Of a stretch of DNA of 64,000 nucleotides, positions 1-7,903 are shown in pieces; position 1 is the stretch's first letter; every line of letters starts with the position of its first letter. Location of the stretch: the NCBI RefSeq assembly GCF_014352855.1, contig NZ_CP060697.1, positions 372,001 to 436,000 of the forward strand, given 5' to 3'. This DNA is from Sphingomonas sabuli. GTDB taxonomy: Bacteria; Pseudomonadota; Alphaproteobacteria; Sphingomonadales; Sphingomonadaceae. The notes under the pieces are model-generated. The model saw only the letters and a list, made by a program, of their open reading frames with translations, was not told the origin of the DNA and searched no databases. The position numbers and the translations under genes are program-made.

Positions 1-98
1 GGCGGGCCGCACCGGCCCGTCATGACATCGCACCTGGGTTAAAGCCCCCAGCCGGTCGCCCGGTCCTGGGGGCGTATGCCGGACGGGGGAGACAGGAA

Positions 99-815
99 TT
101 GCGCAAGCTCGGCATCATCGGCGGCACCAGCTGGTCCTCGACCGCGCTTTATTACGACCATATCAACCGCGCCGTGGCGCGCCGGCTCGGCGGGCTGCAC
201 AGCGCCCGGCTGGGCATTGAAAGCCTTGACCTCGCACCGGTCGCGGAGATGGAATTCGCCGGGGACTGGGACGGCGTCGCGGGACTGATGTCGCAGGCTG
301 CGGTCAACCTTGCCAAGGGCGGCGCCGACGGCCTGCTGATCGCGTCCAATACCGGCCACAAGGTTTTCGGCGCGGTCGCGGCCAGCGTGAAGGTGCCGCT
401 GCTGCATATCGCCGACGCCACGGCCGACGCGCTCGCCGCCGACGGCCGCACCCGCGTCGCCTTGCTCGGCACGCGTTTCACCATGACCGAACCGCACGTC
501 CGCTCCCGGCTCGAAGAGCGCGGCATCGCGCTGGCGCCGATCGAGCCCAAGTGGATCGAAGAGGTCGACCGCATCATTTTCGAAGAACTGGCCGCCGGCC
601 GGGTGATCCGCGACAGCCAGCGCAAGCTCAAGACCCTGATCGCCGAAATCGCGCGGCAGCGGGTGCAGGCCGTAGTGCTCGGCTGCACCGAACTGGTCAT
701 GGCAGTGGACACTCGCGCTAACACCGTGCCGGTTTACGACACTACGGCAATCCATGCCCGCGCCGCGGTCGAGTGGATGCTGGCGGAAGAGGAGCAAGCC
801 CGCGCCGCGGCGTGA
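99..815 (+). CDS. aspartate/glutamate racemase family protein (YgeA-like)
   Basis: Cofactor-independent amino-acid racemase of the Asp/Glu racemase superfamily, 238 residues, probably cytosolic. The N-terminal GIIGGTSW motif, the central LHIADATADA stretch and the C-terminal GCTE motif (Cys196) fit E. coli YgeA as I remember it. The first catalytic position, usually Cys in the superfamily and Thr in the E. coli L-Asp/L-Glu racemase, is Ser83 here (ASNTGHK). The start is a TTG at 99 directly ahead of the conserved RKLGIIGG; no ATG fits. It is followed after 32 bases by a secreted glucanase with no obvious functional link. Confidence 0.85.
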   Translation: MRKLGIIGGTSWSSTALYYDHINRAVARRLGGLHSARLGIESLDLAPVAEMEFAGDWDGVAGLMSQAAVNLAKGGADGLLIASNTGHKVFGAVAASVKVPLLHIADATADALAADGRTRVALLGTRFTMTEPHVRSRLEERGIALAPIEPKWIEEVDRIIFEELAAGRVIRDSQRKLKTLIAEIARQRVQAVVLGCTELVMAVDTRANTVPVYDTTAIHARAAVEWMLAEEEQARAAA

Positions 816-847
816 CATCGCCGTCCGCGGCTTCTAGCGTGGTGGGT

Positions 848-1720
848 ATGAGAACGCTCCCATTGCTCCTCGCCGCCGCCTTCGGCGCCACCGCCGCTTC
901 CGCCCAGCAGCCGCAGCCGCAGCCACGGCTGATCTTCGCCGACGAATTCGACGGCCAGGCGCTCGACCGGTCCAAGTGGAACGTCATCGGCCCGGATTTC
1001 TGGGTCAACAACGAACAGCAGGCCTATGTCGACAGCGACAAGACGATCCACATCGACCAGGGCGTCGACGGTGCAAGCGGCGGTGTGCTGACCCTGCAGC
1101 CGCAATGGCAGCCCGGCTATGCCACGCCCTCGGGCCGCAAGGCGGATTTCATCTCCGGCCGGATCGACACAAGGGGCAAGTTCGACTTCGCATACGGCCG
1201 CGCCGAGGCCCGCATCCGGATGACCGACCATGTCGGCGTGTGGCCGGCATGGTGGATGCTGGGCAACGGCAAGTGGCCGGACACCGGCGAAATCGACATC
1301 ATGGAATATGTCGGCGCCCGCGACTGGACCGGCGTCGCCGTCCACGGCCCGGGCTATTCCGGCGATCGCGGACCGGTGAACCGATATTATTTCCGCAAGG
1401 GCGAGCCCGACGTCACCGGCTGGCACGTCTATGCGGTGGATTGGACGCCGGACCAGCTGACGTTCCTGGTCGACGGCAACGTCGCCTTCACCGTGCCCCG
1501 CGCCACCATCGAACATGACAACAAGTGGGTGTTCGACGACAAGACCCACCTGATCCTCAACTTCGCCGTAGGCGGAGTCTATCCGGAAAAGGTCAACAAC
1601 ATCCGCAAGCCCTATGCCGGCGTGCCGCAAGCGACGGTCGACGCGATCAAGCGCGGCGAACCCCGTATGCATGTCGATTGGGTGCGGGTCTGGCAGGGAG
1701 CGGACGCACGCCCTAATTGA
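848..1720 (+). CDS. secreted glycoside hydrolase family 16 (beta-glucanase-like)
   Basis: Probable endo-beta-1,3(4)-glucanase or related GH16 enzyme, 290 residues. Residues 1-20 form a signal peptide ending ASAQ, so the enzyme is exported. The GH16 core shows the SGRIDTRGKF strand, the aromatic WPAWWML segment and the catalytic motif GEIDIMEYVG, with the ExDxxE triad at about Glu148, Asp150 and Glu153. ATG 848 is chosen over an in-frame upstream extension from 773 because it gives the signal peptide. Its TGA overlaps the TTG of uvrC. The substrate (laminarin, mixed-linkage glucan or galactan) cannot be told from the motif alone. Confidence 0.88.
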   Translation: MRTLPLLLAAAFGATAASAQQPQPQPRLIFADEFDGQALDRSKWNVIGPDFWVNNEQQAYVDSDKTIHIDQGVDGASGGVLTLQPQWQPGYATPSGRKADFISGRIDTRGKFDFAYGRAEARIRMTDHVGVWPAWWMLGNGKWPDTGEIDIMEYVGARDWTGVAVHGPGYSGDRGPVNRYYFRKGEPDVTGWHVYAVDWTPDQLTFLVDGNVAFTVPRATIEHDNKWVFDDKTHLILNFAVGGVYPEKVNNIRKPYAGVPQATVDAIKRGEPRMHVDWVRVWQGADARPN

Positions 1721-3663
1721 AGCGGGTGAGCAAGGCCGACCGTCCCGACCATCCCCGCGCTGCCGAGCGGTTTAACGAAGACGCCGCCACCTACACGGTG
1801 CGCGGGTCGGACAAGCCCGACCTCGATGCCGGCGTAGCCGCGATCCGGTCGGTGGTGCGTACGCTGCCGGTCCGCCCCGGCGTCTATCGCATGCAGGATG
1901 CTCGCGGCGACGTCCTCTACGTCGGCAAGGCGCGGGCGCTGAAGAACCGGGTGACCAATTACACTCAGGTCGCCAAGCTGCCCAAGCGGCTGCAGCGCAT
2001 GGTGTCGCAGACCAGGTCGATGACGATCGTTACGACGCGCACGGAGGCCGAGGCGCTGCTGCTGGAAGCGCAGCTGATCAAGCGGTTCCGGCCACCGTAC
2101 AACGTCCTCCTGCGCGACGACAAAAGCTTCCCCTTCATCCTTCTGCGCGAGGATCATGCGTTCCCTCGGGTGCAGAAACATCGCGGCGCGCGACGCAGCA
2201 AGGGGCAATATTACGGCCCGTTCGCAAGCGCTGGATCGGTCACTCGAACGCTTAACGCGCTGCAGAAGCTGTTCCTGCTACGCAGTTGTTCCGACAGCTT
2301 TTTCGAAACGCGATCCCGGCCGTGCCTTCTCTATCAAATTCGTCGCTGTTCGGCGCCTTGCGTGGGGCGGATTTCGGAAAGCGATTATGACGAGCTGGTC
2401 AAGGACGCGAAGGCCTTTCTCGCCGGGCGCTCGACCGGCGTGCAGGAACGGCTGGGCAAGCAGATGGCTGCCGCCGCCGACAAGCAGGATTATGAGCTGG
2501 CGGCGGTCTATCGCGACCGGCTGCGCGCGCTGACCTACATCCAGGGATCGCAGACCGTACATAGCGAAGGGCTGGGCGATGCCGACGTCTTCGCGCTGGC
2601 CTGCAAGGGCGGGACGGTGTCGATCCAGGCCTTCTTCATTCGCGGTGGACAGAATTGGGGGCATCGCGCCTTCTTCCCGGCGCACACCAACGACATTCCC
2701 GAAGCCGAGGTACTGTCGGCATTCCTGATGCAATTCTACGAGGAAGTGCCGCCGCCCCGGCGCATCCTGGTCGACCGGGAAATCACCGATCGCGAGCTGA
2801 TCGAGGAAGCGCTGTGCGAGCGCGCCGAGCGCAAGGTGGCAATCGAGCAGCCAAGGCGCGGGCCGCGGGCCAAGCTGATCGAGCAGGCGCGGCGGAACGC
2901 GATCGAGGCGCTGGACCGGCGCATGGCGGAAACGGCGACGCAGACGCGGGTGCTGCGCGAGCTGGCCGAGACGTTCGAGCTGGCGGAGCCGCCCAAGCGG
3001 ATCGAGGTCTACGACAACAGCCACATCATGGGCACTAACGCGACCGGCGCAATGATCGTCGCCGGGCCAGAGGGCTTTCGCAAGACCAACTATCGCAAGT
3101 TCAACATCAAATCGGCGCAGACCAACGACGACTTCGGGATGATGCGCGAAGTGCTGACCCGCCGCTTCGCCCGGCTGGAGAAAGAGGATCCCGACCGGGA
3201 AAAGGGCGACTGGCCGGACCTGGTGCTGATCGACGGCGGCAAGGGGCAATTGAACGCCGTCCTGGCGATCATGGAAGAGCAGGGCGTCAGCGACGTGCCG
3301 GTGGTCGGCGTCGCCAAGGGCCCGCATCACGGGCGCGAGGGTCGCGAAGTCTTTCACATGGCCGGCGGGCGCGAGTTCACGCTGCCGACCAATTCGGCCT
3401 TGCTGTTTTATCTGCAGCGGCTGCGCGACGAAGCGCACCGCTTCGCCATCGGTACCCACCGGGCCAAGCGGGCCAAGAGCCTGACGACCTCGACGCTTGA
3501 CGATGTCCCCGGCATCGGGCCCAACCGCAAGCGCGCATTGCTGATGCACTTCGGTACGGCGCGGGCGGTCAAGGGCGCCGCGCTGGAAGATCTTGAGCGG
3601 GCGCCGGGAATTTCCAAGACGATGGCGCGCCAGCTTTACGATCACTTTCACCCGGCCGGGTAG
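1717..3663 (+). CDS. uvrC: excinuclease ABC subunit C
   Basis: Makes both incisions around UvrAB-marked DNA lesions in nucleotide excision repair. The 648 residues show the family order: a GIY-YIG nuclease near residues 45-130 (RPGVYRMQDARGDVLYVGKA), the cysteine-bearing UvrB-interaction region (CLLYQIRRCSAPC), the RNase H-like endonuclease (EVYDNSHIMGTNATGAM; DLVLIDGGKGQL) and C-terminal helix-hairpin-helix motifs (DDVPGIGPNRKRALL). TTG 1717 overlaps the previous stop; GTG 1726 is an alternative start. The N-terminal extension before the GIY domain is poorly conserved. It is followed without a gap by recO. Confidence 0.96.
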   Translation: MKRVSKADRPDHPRAAERFNEDAATYTVRGSDKPDLDAGVAAIRSVVRTLPVRPGVYRMQDARGDVLYVGKARALKNRVTNYTQVAKLPKRLQRMVSQTRSMTIVTTRTEAEALLLEAQLIKRFRPPYNVLLRDDKSFPFILLREDHAFPRVQKHRGARRSKGQYYGPFASAGSVTRTLNALQKLFLLRSCSDSFFETRSRPCLLYQIRRCSAPCVGRISESDYDELVKDAKAFLAGRSTGVQERLGKQMAAAADKQDYELAAVYRDRLRALTYIQGSQTVHSEGLGDADVFALACKGGTVSIQAFFIRGGQNWGHRAFFPAHTNDIPEAEVLSAFLMQFYEEVPPPRRILVDREITDRELIEEALCERAERKVAIEQPRRGPRAKLIEQARRNAIEALDRRMAETATQTRVLRELAETFELAEPPKRIEVYDNSHIMGTNATGAMIVAGPEGFRKTNYRKFNIKSAQTNDDFGMMREVLTRRFARLEKEDPDREKGDWPDLVLIDGGKGQLNAVLAIMEEQGVSDVPVVGVAKGPHHGREGREVFHMAGGREFTLPTNSALLFYLQRLRDEAHRFAIGTHRAKRAKSLTTSTLDDVPGIGPNRKRALLMHFGTARAVKGAALEDLERAPGISKTMARQLYDHFHPAG

Positions 3664-4254
3664 ATGCAGGTCGACACCCAGGCCATCGTCTGTTCGCTGC
3701 GGGTGCATGGCGAACATGGCGCGGTGGTGCGGCTGCTGACCCCCGACCATGGGCTGGTCGCGGCCTATGTGCGCGGCGCGCGTGGACGTCGGCTGCGGCC
3801 CTTGCTCATCCCCGGCAATGTCGTCGCCGCCCGTTTTCGCTGGCGGACGGAGAACCAGTTACCGCAGGCGGAGATCGAACTGGTCCATAGCCGGGCGCCG
3901 ATCCTGTCCGAGCCGCTGCCGCTTGCAGCCGTGGAATGGGTGACCGCGCTGGTCGCCTCCGCGCTTCCGGAAAGGCAGCCCTATCCGGCGCTTTATCAAG
4001 GAATGGCCGCGCTGCTCGACGCGATCGAAGCGGCGCCGTCGGCCAAGGGATGGAGCGGCGGCTTGGCCCGGTTCGAGCAGCTGCTGATCGCGGAGCTGGG
4101 TTATGAGCGCGAGGAACCCGCGTCCGCGCAGGTGCTTGCGGCGCTGGAAACGTCGGGCGACCAGCTGTTTCGCGACGTGCTGTCGGGGCCGACCCGGTCG
4201 TTGGAAGACAGTCGCGTCCGGCTGGTCGACCGGCTGCGAAGAGCGCTTGTTTAA
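3664..4254 (+). CDS. recO: DNA repair protein RecO
   Basis: Recombination mediator that helps RecR load RecA onto SSB-coated single-stranded DNA in RecF-pathway gap repair. The N-terminal OB-fold is recognisable (TQAIVCSLRVHGEHGAVVRLLTPDHGLVAAYVRGARG), followed by the helical domain with LARFEQLLIAELGYE. At 196 residues it is shorter than the roughly 240 of many RecO proteins and lacks the C-terminal zinc-binding cysteines, as in many alphaproteobacteria. ATG 3664 follows the uvrC stop directly, so the two repair genes are almost surely co-transcribed. Confidence 0.92.
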   Translation: MQVDTQAIVCSLRVHGEHGAVVRLLTPDHGLVAAYVRGARGRRLRPLLIPGNVVAARFRWRTENQLPQAEIELVHSRAPILSEPLPLAAVEWVTALVASALPERQPYPALYQGMAALLDAIEAAPSAKGWSGGLARFEQLLIAELGYEREEPASAQVLAALETSGDQLFRDVLSGPTRSLEDSRVRLVDRLRRALV

Positions 4255-4281
4255 GGGCAGGGCGGGTCCTACGCTCAACCG

Positions 4282-4689
4282 ATGGCTTCGGACGTTCTCG
4301 CGGTGCTGTTTCCCAACGTTGCGGTGACGCGCGACATTTTCGTGCGTGTCGCGGCAAGCTATCTGGCCGAACAGTCCAATCCCGAGCTCAACCGCTGGTT
4401 CTGGTCTTACCATGTGCGCATCGAGAATCGGTCGATCCTGTCGGTGCAATTGCTGTCGCGCAGCTGGAAGATCGTCGACGGTCGCGGCACGGTTCACGAG
4501 GTCCATGGCGAGGGTGTTGTCGGCGAAACGCCCCTGATCGCACCGGACGGAAGCTTCGATTACGTTTCGGGCTGCCCGCTCGACACGCCGACCGGGTCGA
4601 TGAGTGGCAGTTACCGGATGGTCGACGAAGACGGCGCGCTGTTCGACATCGCTATCCCCCAATTCGCGCTGACCGCCCCGATCAATTGA
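4282..4689 (+). CDS. apaG: ApaG domain protein
   Basis: ApaG-fold (FN3-like) protein of 135 residues, historically linked to Co2+/Mg2+ resistance and Ap4A levels; its biochemical role is unsettled. The core runs VRIENRSILSVQLLSRSWKI, then VVGETPLIAPDG, FDYVSGCPLDTPTGSMSGSYRMV and FDIAIPQFAL, which is the standard family order and length. It lies 27 bases after recO, is probably the last gene of the uvrC-recO-apaG unit, and ends at a strong hairpin terminator. Confidence 0.93.
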   Translation: MASDVLAVLFPNVAVTRDIFVRVAASYLAEQSNPELNRWFWSYHVRIENRSILSVQLLSRSWKIVDGRGTVHEVHGEGVVGETPLIAPDGSFDYVSGCPLDTPTGSMSGSYRMVDEDGALFDIAIPQFALTAPIN

Positions 4690-4708
4690 TCCTGCGGGCA
4701 TAAAAAAA

Positions 4709-4729
4709 GCGGGCCGAAGCCCGCCTTTT
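4709..4729 (+). terminator. bidirectional intrinsic terminator after apaG
   Basis: GCGGGC (4709-4714), loop CGAA, GCCCGC (4719-4724), followed by CTTTT on the plus strand. It is preceded by seven A residues, which serve as the T-run on the minus strand. It separates apaG from the convergent small gene ending at 4750. Confidence 0.9.
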
Positions 4730-4749
4730 CTATTCGGTTTGCGAAACCC

Positions 4750-5178
4750 TTAAGCCGGGCTGACCGGCGACAGGTTTCCGCTGCCGCCCTTGCCACCACC
4801 GGCGATCAGGGCCAGCGCCGCTGCCAGTGCAGCGAGCGCCAGCAGGGCCGGCAGTGCGCCGATGGCTGCGGGAGCGCCGACGACGCCGACGACCGGAGCC
4901 GAGGGCGCGACTGCGACCGGCGGAGCGCCGGTGATCGGGAGAAGGCAACCCGGTGCCGCACCCTGAGCCGTCGTCGCCGAAGCGGCGGCAGCGGTCGCTG
5001 CACCAGCAGCGGCGGCGCTGGCCCCGGCCGCGCAAACGGCCGTGCGGGACTGCGACGTGCCGAGCGCACTCAGCGCGACCAGCGGGTCGATACGAGGGGT
5101 AGCGGCAACGGCCACCTGAGAAGACATGAATGCCACGGCTCCTGCAGCAGCGATTACGCTCTTGAATGAGCCAAACAT
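4750..5178 (-). CDS. alanine-rich secreted/membrane-anchored protein of unknown function
   Basis: 142 residues, strongly biased to Ala, Val, Pro and Gly. ATG 5178 has a clear ribosome site (AGGAGA) and gives a signal-peptide-like start (MFGSFKSVIAAAGAVAFMSSQVAVAA). A low-complexity middle follows, with two cysteines (AVCAAG, GCLLP), then a hydrophobic segment near the C-terminus (LPALLALAALAAALALIAGG) and a short GGKGGSGN tail. A longer in-frame start at 5325 is unlikely. I do not recognise the family. The topology suggests export with a C-terminal membrane anchor. It is divergent from the secreted protein at 5376. Confidence 0.7.
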   Translation of the reverse strand: MFGSFKSVIAAAGAVAFMSSQVAVAATPRIDPLVALSALGTSQSRTAVCAAGASAAAAGAATAAAASATTAQGAAPGCLLPITGAPPVAVAPSAPVVGVVGAPAAIGALPALLALAALAAALALIAGGGKGGSGNLSPVSPA

Positions 5179-5375
5179 CGGCGTCTCCTGGTAAGCCGTT
5201 AAATCCGAACTGGAGCCTATACGCTCTAGAGTGGACAGAACGCAATAGACCGACGCTCGTTGCAAAATCTTTTTCAAAGAGGCGATTAAGCGCTTTTTTG
5301 CGTAAATTTGGCGCGGCAGAAACAATGTCCATTGCGGATGGTTTGTGGTACGTCAGGCGTAGGAGGACCCCGCCG

Positions 5376-5771
5376 ATGATTAAACGCATTATTAAAATCG
5401 CCCTTTTTGGCACTGCCGTGATTGGCCCCGCCGCAGCCGGTATCGCGCAAATGGCGTGGGTTCCGGGTTCTGAAATCGCCGGCCAGACGATGCAGGTTCA
5501 GACCAACGGCGTCGTCAACGGCATCTATTTCGCGCCCGACGGCACGGCGACGATCACCACGCCCAGCGGGACCACGGTTCCCGGCACATGGTCGGCGGCG
5601 AACAACCAGCTTTGCCTGAGCGCCAATGGCGGGCAGGAATGCTGGCCCTATGCGCGGCCGTTTATGGCCGGCCAGCAGACGGCTTTGACCAGCAACTGCC
5701 AACAGCTGACGACCTTCCTGACTCAGTCGGTTAACCAGCCGATGCAGCGTCCTGCGGGCGAACGCGGCTAA
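5376..5771 (+). CDS. secreted hypothetical protein
   Basis: 131 residues with an N-terminal signal segment (MIKRIIKIALFGTAVIGPAAAGIAQ). ATG 5376 sits 7 bases after AGGAGG, an excellent ribosome site. The body looks like a small beta-rich domain (SEIAGQTMQVQTNGVVNGIYFAPDGTA in pieces, then TTPSGTTVPGTW), with three cysteines at CLSAN, ECWPY and NCQQL. I cannot assign a function. The domain layout (a target string, a formatted value, a W and paired Cys) resembles small periplasmic domains of sphingomonads. The 197-base A+T-richer gap to the divergent gene probably holds both promoters. Confidence 0.72.
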   Translation: MIKRIIKIALFGTAVIGPAAAGIAQMAWVPGSEIAGQTMQVQTNGVVNGIYFAPDGTATITTPSGTTVPGTWSAANNQLCLSANGGQECWPYARPFMAGQQTALTSNCQQLTTFLTQSVNQPMQRPAGERG

Positions 5772-5849
5772 TTACGAAGAGCGTTGAACGGTCTTCCGCA
5801 CGTCAAGGGCGGGGCTGATCAAGCCTCGGACTGGCGTGCGGAACTGCTT

Positions 5850-7124
5850 TTAGCTCGTTGACTGCCGATCGCCGGCCTCCGGCCGGCGCCTCACCGTCAG
5901 AGCTTTCGAAATGACGGCGGTTGCAAAGACGATGGTAATCGCCAAGTCCACTCCGAACAGAGTCACCAACCCGTACATTTTGCCGACCAGATAGCCGACG
6001 ATCAATTTGGCGGTGGTTGCTATCCCCAACAGCTTAGCCGCGGCATGCTCGCGACCGGCGAATTGGAGCACGCTCAGTCCACCGTTGGCGATTAGCGAGA
6101 AGCCAAAGGCTGCAGATAACAGCAGCACGAGATGGAGAGAGATAGTTCTCTCGATGGCGGCAAGCTCGAAGATAAGGGGGTAAGCGAGGGATATAACAAT
6201 AAGGCCGGCAGCGACGATGGCTGTAATGACCGCGAGATAATTGATGATCGCTCGCCGCGCGCCCTCCTCCTGCATCTTTGTGGCGAGATAAGGCGCGGCC
6301 ACGAGCTCGAGACTCGAAATTGGTATGACCATCATCGCCACGACCGTGAAAATCAGGCCCACCTGACCAAGCACGTCACCATCAACAAAGATCCCGGCAT
6401 AACTCAGCAGATAGCGGGCGTTGATCACGAATAAGGCGTTGACCAAAAAGAATGGCAAAACATTCCGCCAGTCCTGCAGCAAATTGACGCCCTTCTTCAG
6501 TTTGAGAGCCTCGACGCCAGTGTTCTTGATCAAATAAAATAAGGAAGCGACGGCGGCGACCGCGAGCGTCAGGGTGAAAACTGTCATGGTCGCTAGAAGT
6601 TCGGCCCGCCAGGCACCGAAGGCTGCAAGGAGGAACGCGAGAAATAGAATTTGCGAGATCAATCGATCAAAAATGACACCAAATACCAGTGATCCGAGAC
6701 CACGGTGAATCGCTGAAAGCACTGTTAGCAATGCAAACAACGGCGTGGCAGCGAATTGCAACCACGCGGAGTTGGGCTGGCCATCCTGCATGGTAAGGAA
6801 GATGATCGCCCCGCCAGCTCCGAAAAAGAGCGCTCCCGTGACGGTGAGCATTACAGCGATAGATGCGACGCCCATCGCCAGTTGAGATCGAGGATCTTCA
6901 ATCCGGGACGTCTCTCGGATTACATGATTGATCTTACCGACCGTTCCTAACGTGCCAAACAGTTGGATGTTATTCTGCCATACCGCGAAAGTGCCGAAAC
7001 TCGCTGGACCGAGGACGCGAGCCATTATCACTCGGGCCGCAAATGCGAGCGTGACCGACACAAAATTGATGCCAATAGGCACCGCGTAATGCCAACGCGG
7101 CCTCCGACGCGATAATCGTGTCAC
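5850..7124 (-). CDS. polysaccharide flippase (oligosaccharide flippase/MATE-like family)
   Basis: 424 residues with about a dozen hydrophobic segments and a basic start (TRLSRRRPRWHY), the profile of Wzx-type flippases that move lipid-linked glycan units across the inner membrane. The early segment INFVSVTLAFAARVIMARVLGPASFGTFAVW matches the conserved first helices of the family (shown here in two parts of the pattern RVLGP..FG). GTG 7124 overlaps the sulfotransferase stop (GTGA), so the two form one minus-strand unit. GC content is visibly lower than in the flanking genes, which suggests acquisition. Confidence 0.83.
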   Translation of the reverse strand: MTRLSRRRPRWHYAVPIGINFVSVTLAFAARVIMARVLGPASFGTFAVWQNNIQLFGTLGTVGKINHVIRETSRIEDPRSQLAMGVASIAVMLTVTGALFFGAGGAIIFLTMQDGQPNSAWLQFAATPLFALLTVLSAIHRGLGSLVFGVIFDRLISQILFLAFLLAAFGAWRAELLATMTVFTLTLAVAAVASLFYLIKNTGVEALKLKKGVNLLQDWRNVLPFFLVNALFVINARYLLSYAGIFVDGDVLGQVGLIFTVVAMMVIPISSLELVAAPYLATKMQEEGARRAIINYLAVITAIVAAGLIVISLAYPLIFELAAIERTISLHLVLLLSAAFGFSLIANGGLSVLQFAGREHAAAKLLGIATTAKLIVGYLVGKMYGLVTLFGVDLAITIVFATAVISKALTVRRRPEAGDRQSTS

Positions 7125-7795
7125 CGGGAGACTAGACCGGGCAAAAGTTCGTAATCAACGCGATACACCTCCCGTATCCGCGCCTGATTTCCAGACGTGT
7201 CGATAGTCTCGTCGAGCGTCCGCTCGGTCGCATTCAAATGCGGCAACGCCAAGCCAAAATGCCGTTGAATATCTTCAGCGAGGCGTTCCACGCGCAAATG
7301 AATCGCCTTATCGCGATAATCGTCTATGCCTTCCAGATATGCGAATTGACTGCGAAAGAAGAAATTGTGCGCTTCCAGCATCTCATATTCGCTCGAATAG
7401 ATGAAGTCCGAGAAGGAGCTGACGCGCGGATACAATGCGGCCCGATACAGTAAGGGTCGTGCTCTTTCGAGACGTTTCAAATAATAGAAGGTCGATACTG
7501 CCCGTTCAAACGGGTCCCGGGTGCAAAAGACAATCCTTTTCGCTTCATCTTTTTGACGAAGAGAAAAGTCGCGCAGCAGGCGATGACCAAGATAGGGGAG
7601 ATTAAGTGCATTGCGAAGTGAGACGCCTGCACATTTCGGGATGTGGATGAGCAACGTTCCGTCGTCGCGAGGGAGCATTCCGCGACTCTCGTCACGGCCT
7701 TGCTCGATAGGAATGGTGATCCGGTGAATCATCGCATTCAGGGCTGAACGCGATCGCGTGAACCCACTCAAAGAATCACTTTCCTCTCCAATCAA
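7121..7795 (-). CDS. sulfotransferase family protein
   Basis: Likely PAPS-dependent carbohydrate sulfotransferase, 224 residues. The 5'-phosphosulfate-binding loop is seen as LLIHIPKCAGVSLRNAL. A 3'-phosphate-binding-like region with an Arg/Ser pair follows (FCTRDPFERAVSTFYYL), which is the RDPFxRxVS signature of the Sulfotransfer_2 family. The TTG start at 7795 is tentative; internal ATGs ahead of IHRITIPIEQG or LPRDDG are possible. It overlaps the flippase gene by 4 bases and shares its lower GC, which suggests sulfation of the polysaccharide that the flippase exports. Confidence 0.82.
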   Translation of the reverse strand: MIGEESDSLSGFTRSRSALNAMIHRITIPIEQGRDESRGMLPRDDGTLLIHIPKCAGVSLRNALNLPYLGHRLLRDFSLRQKDEAKRIVFCTRDPFERAVSTFYYLKRLERARPLLYRAALYPRVSSFSDFIYSSEYEMLEAHNFFFRSQFAYLEGIDDYRDKAIHLRVERLAEDIQRHFGLALPHLNATERTLDETIDTSGNQARIREVYRVDYELLPGLVSR

Positions 7796-7903
7796 ACGCG
7801 ATCATGCACCATGTGGGCGACGGCGTTGCATAACTCACAAAATCGGGCCAACCCAAGTTGGCAGTATGGCTCCGATGCGGTGTCGGTTTGAAGGGGTACG
7901 GAG

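Noticed and set aside
1-38. Possible minus-strand ATGs at 23 and 28 that could start a gene leaving the window
   Set aside because: Too little sequence is present to support any gene; I leave 1-98 as unassigned.
2278-3750. Minus-strand frame of 490 residues across uvrC and recO
   Set aside because: uvrC and recO are clearly coding on the plus strand with full domain order.
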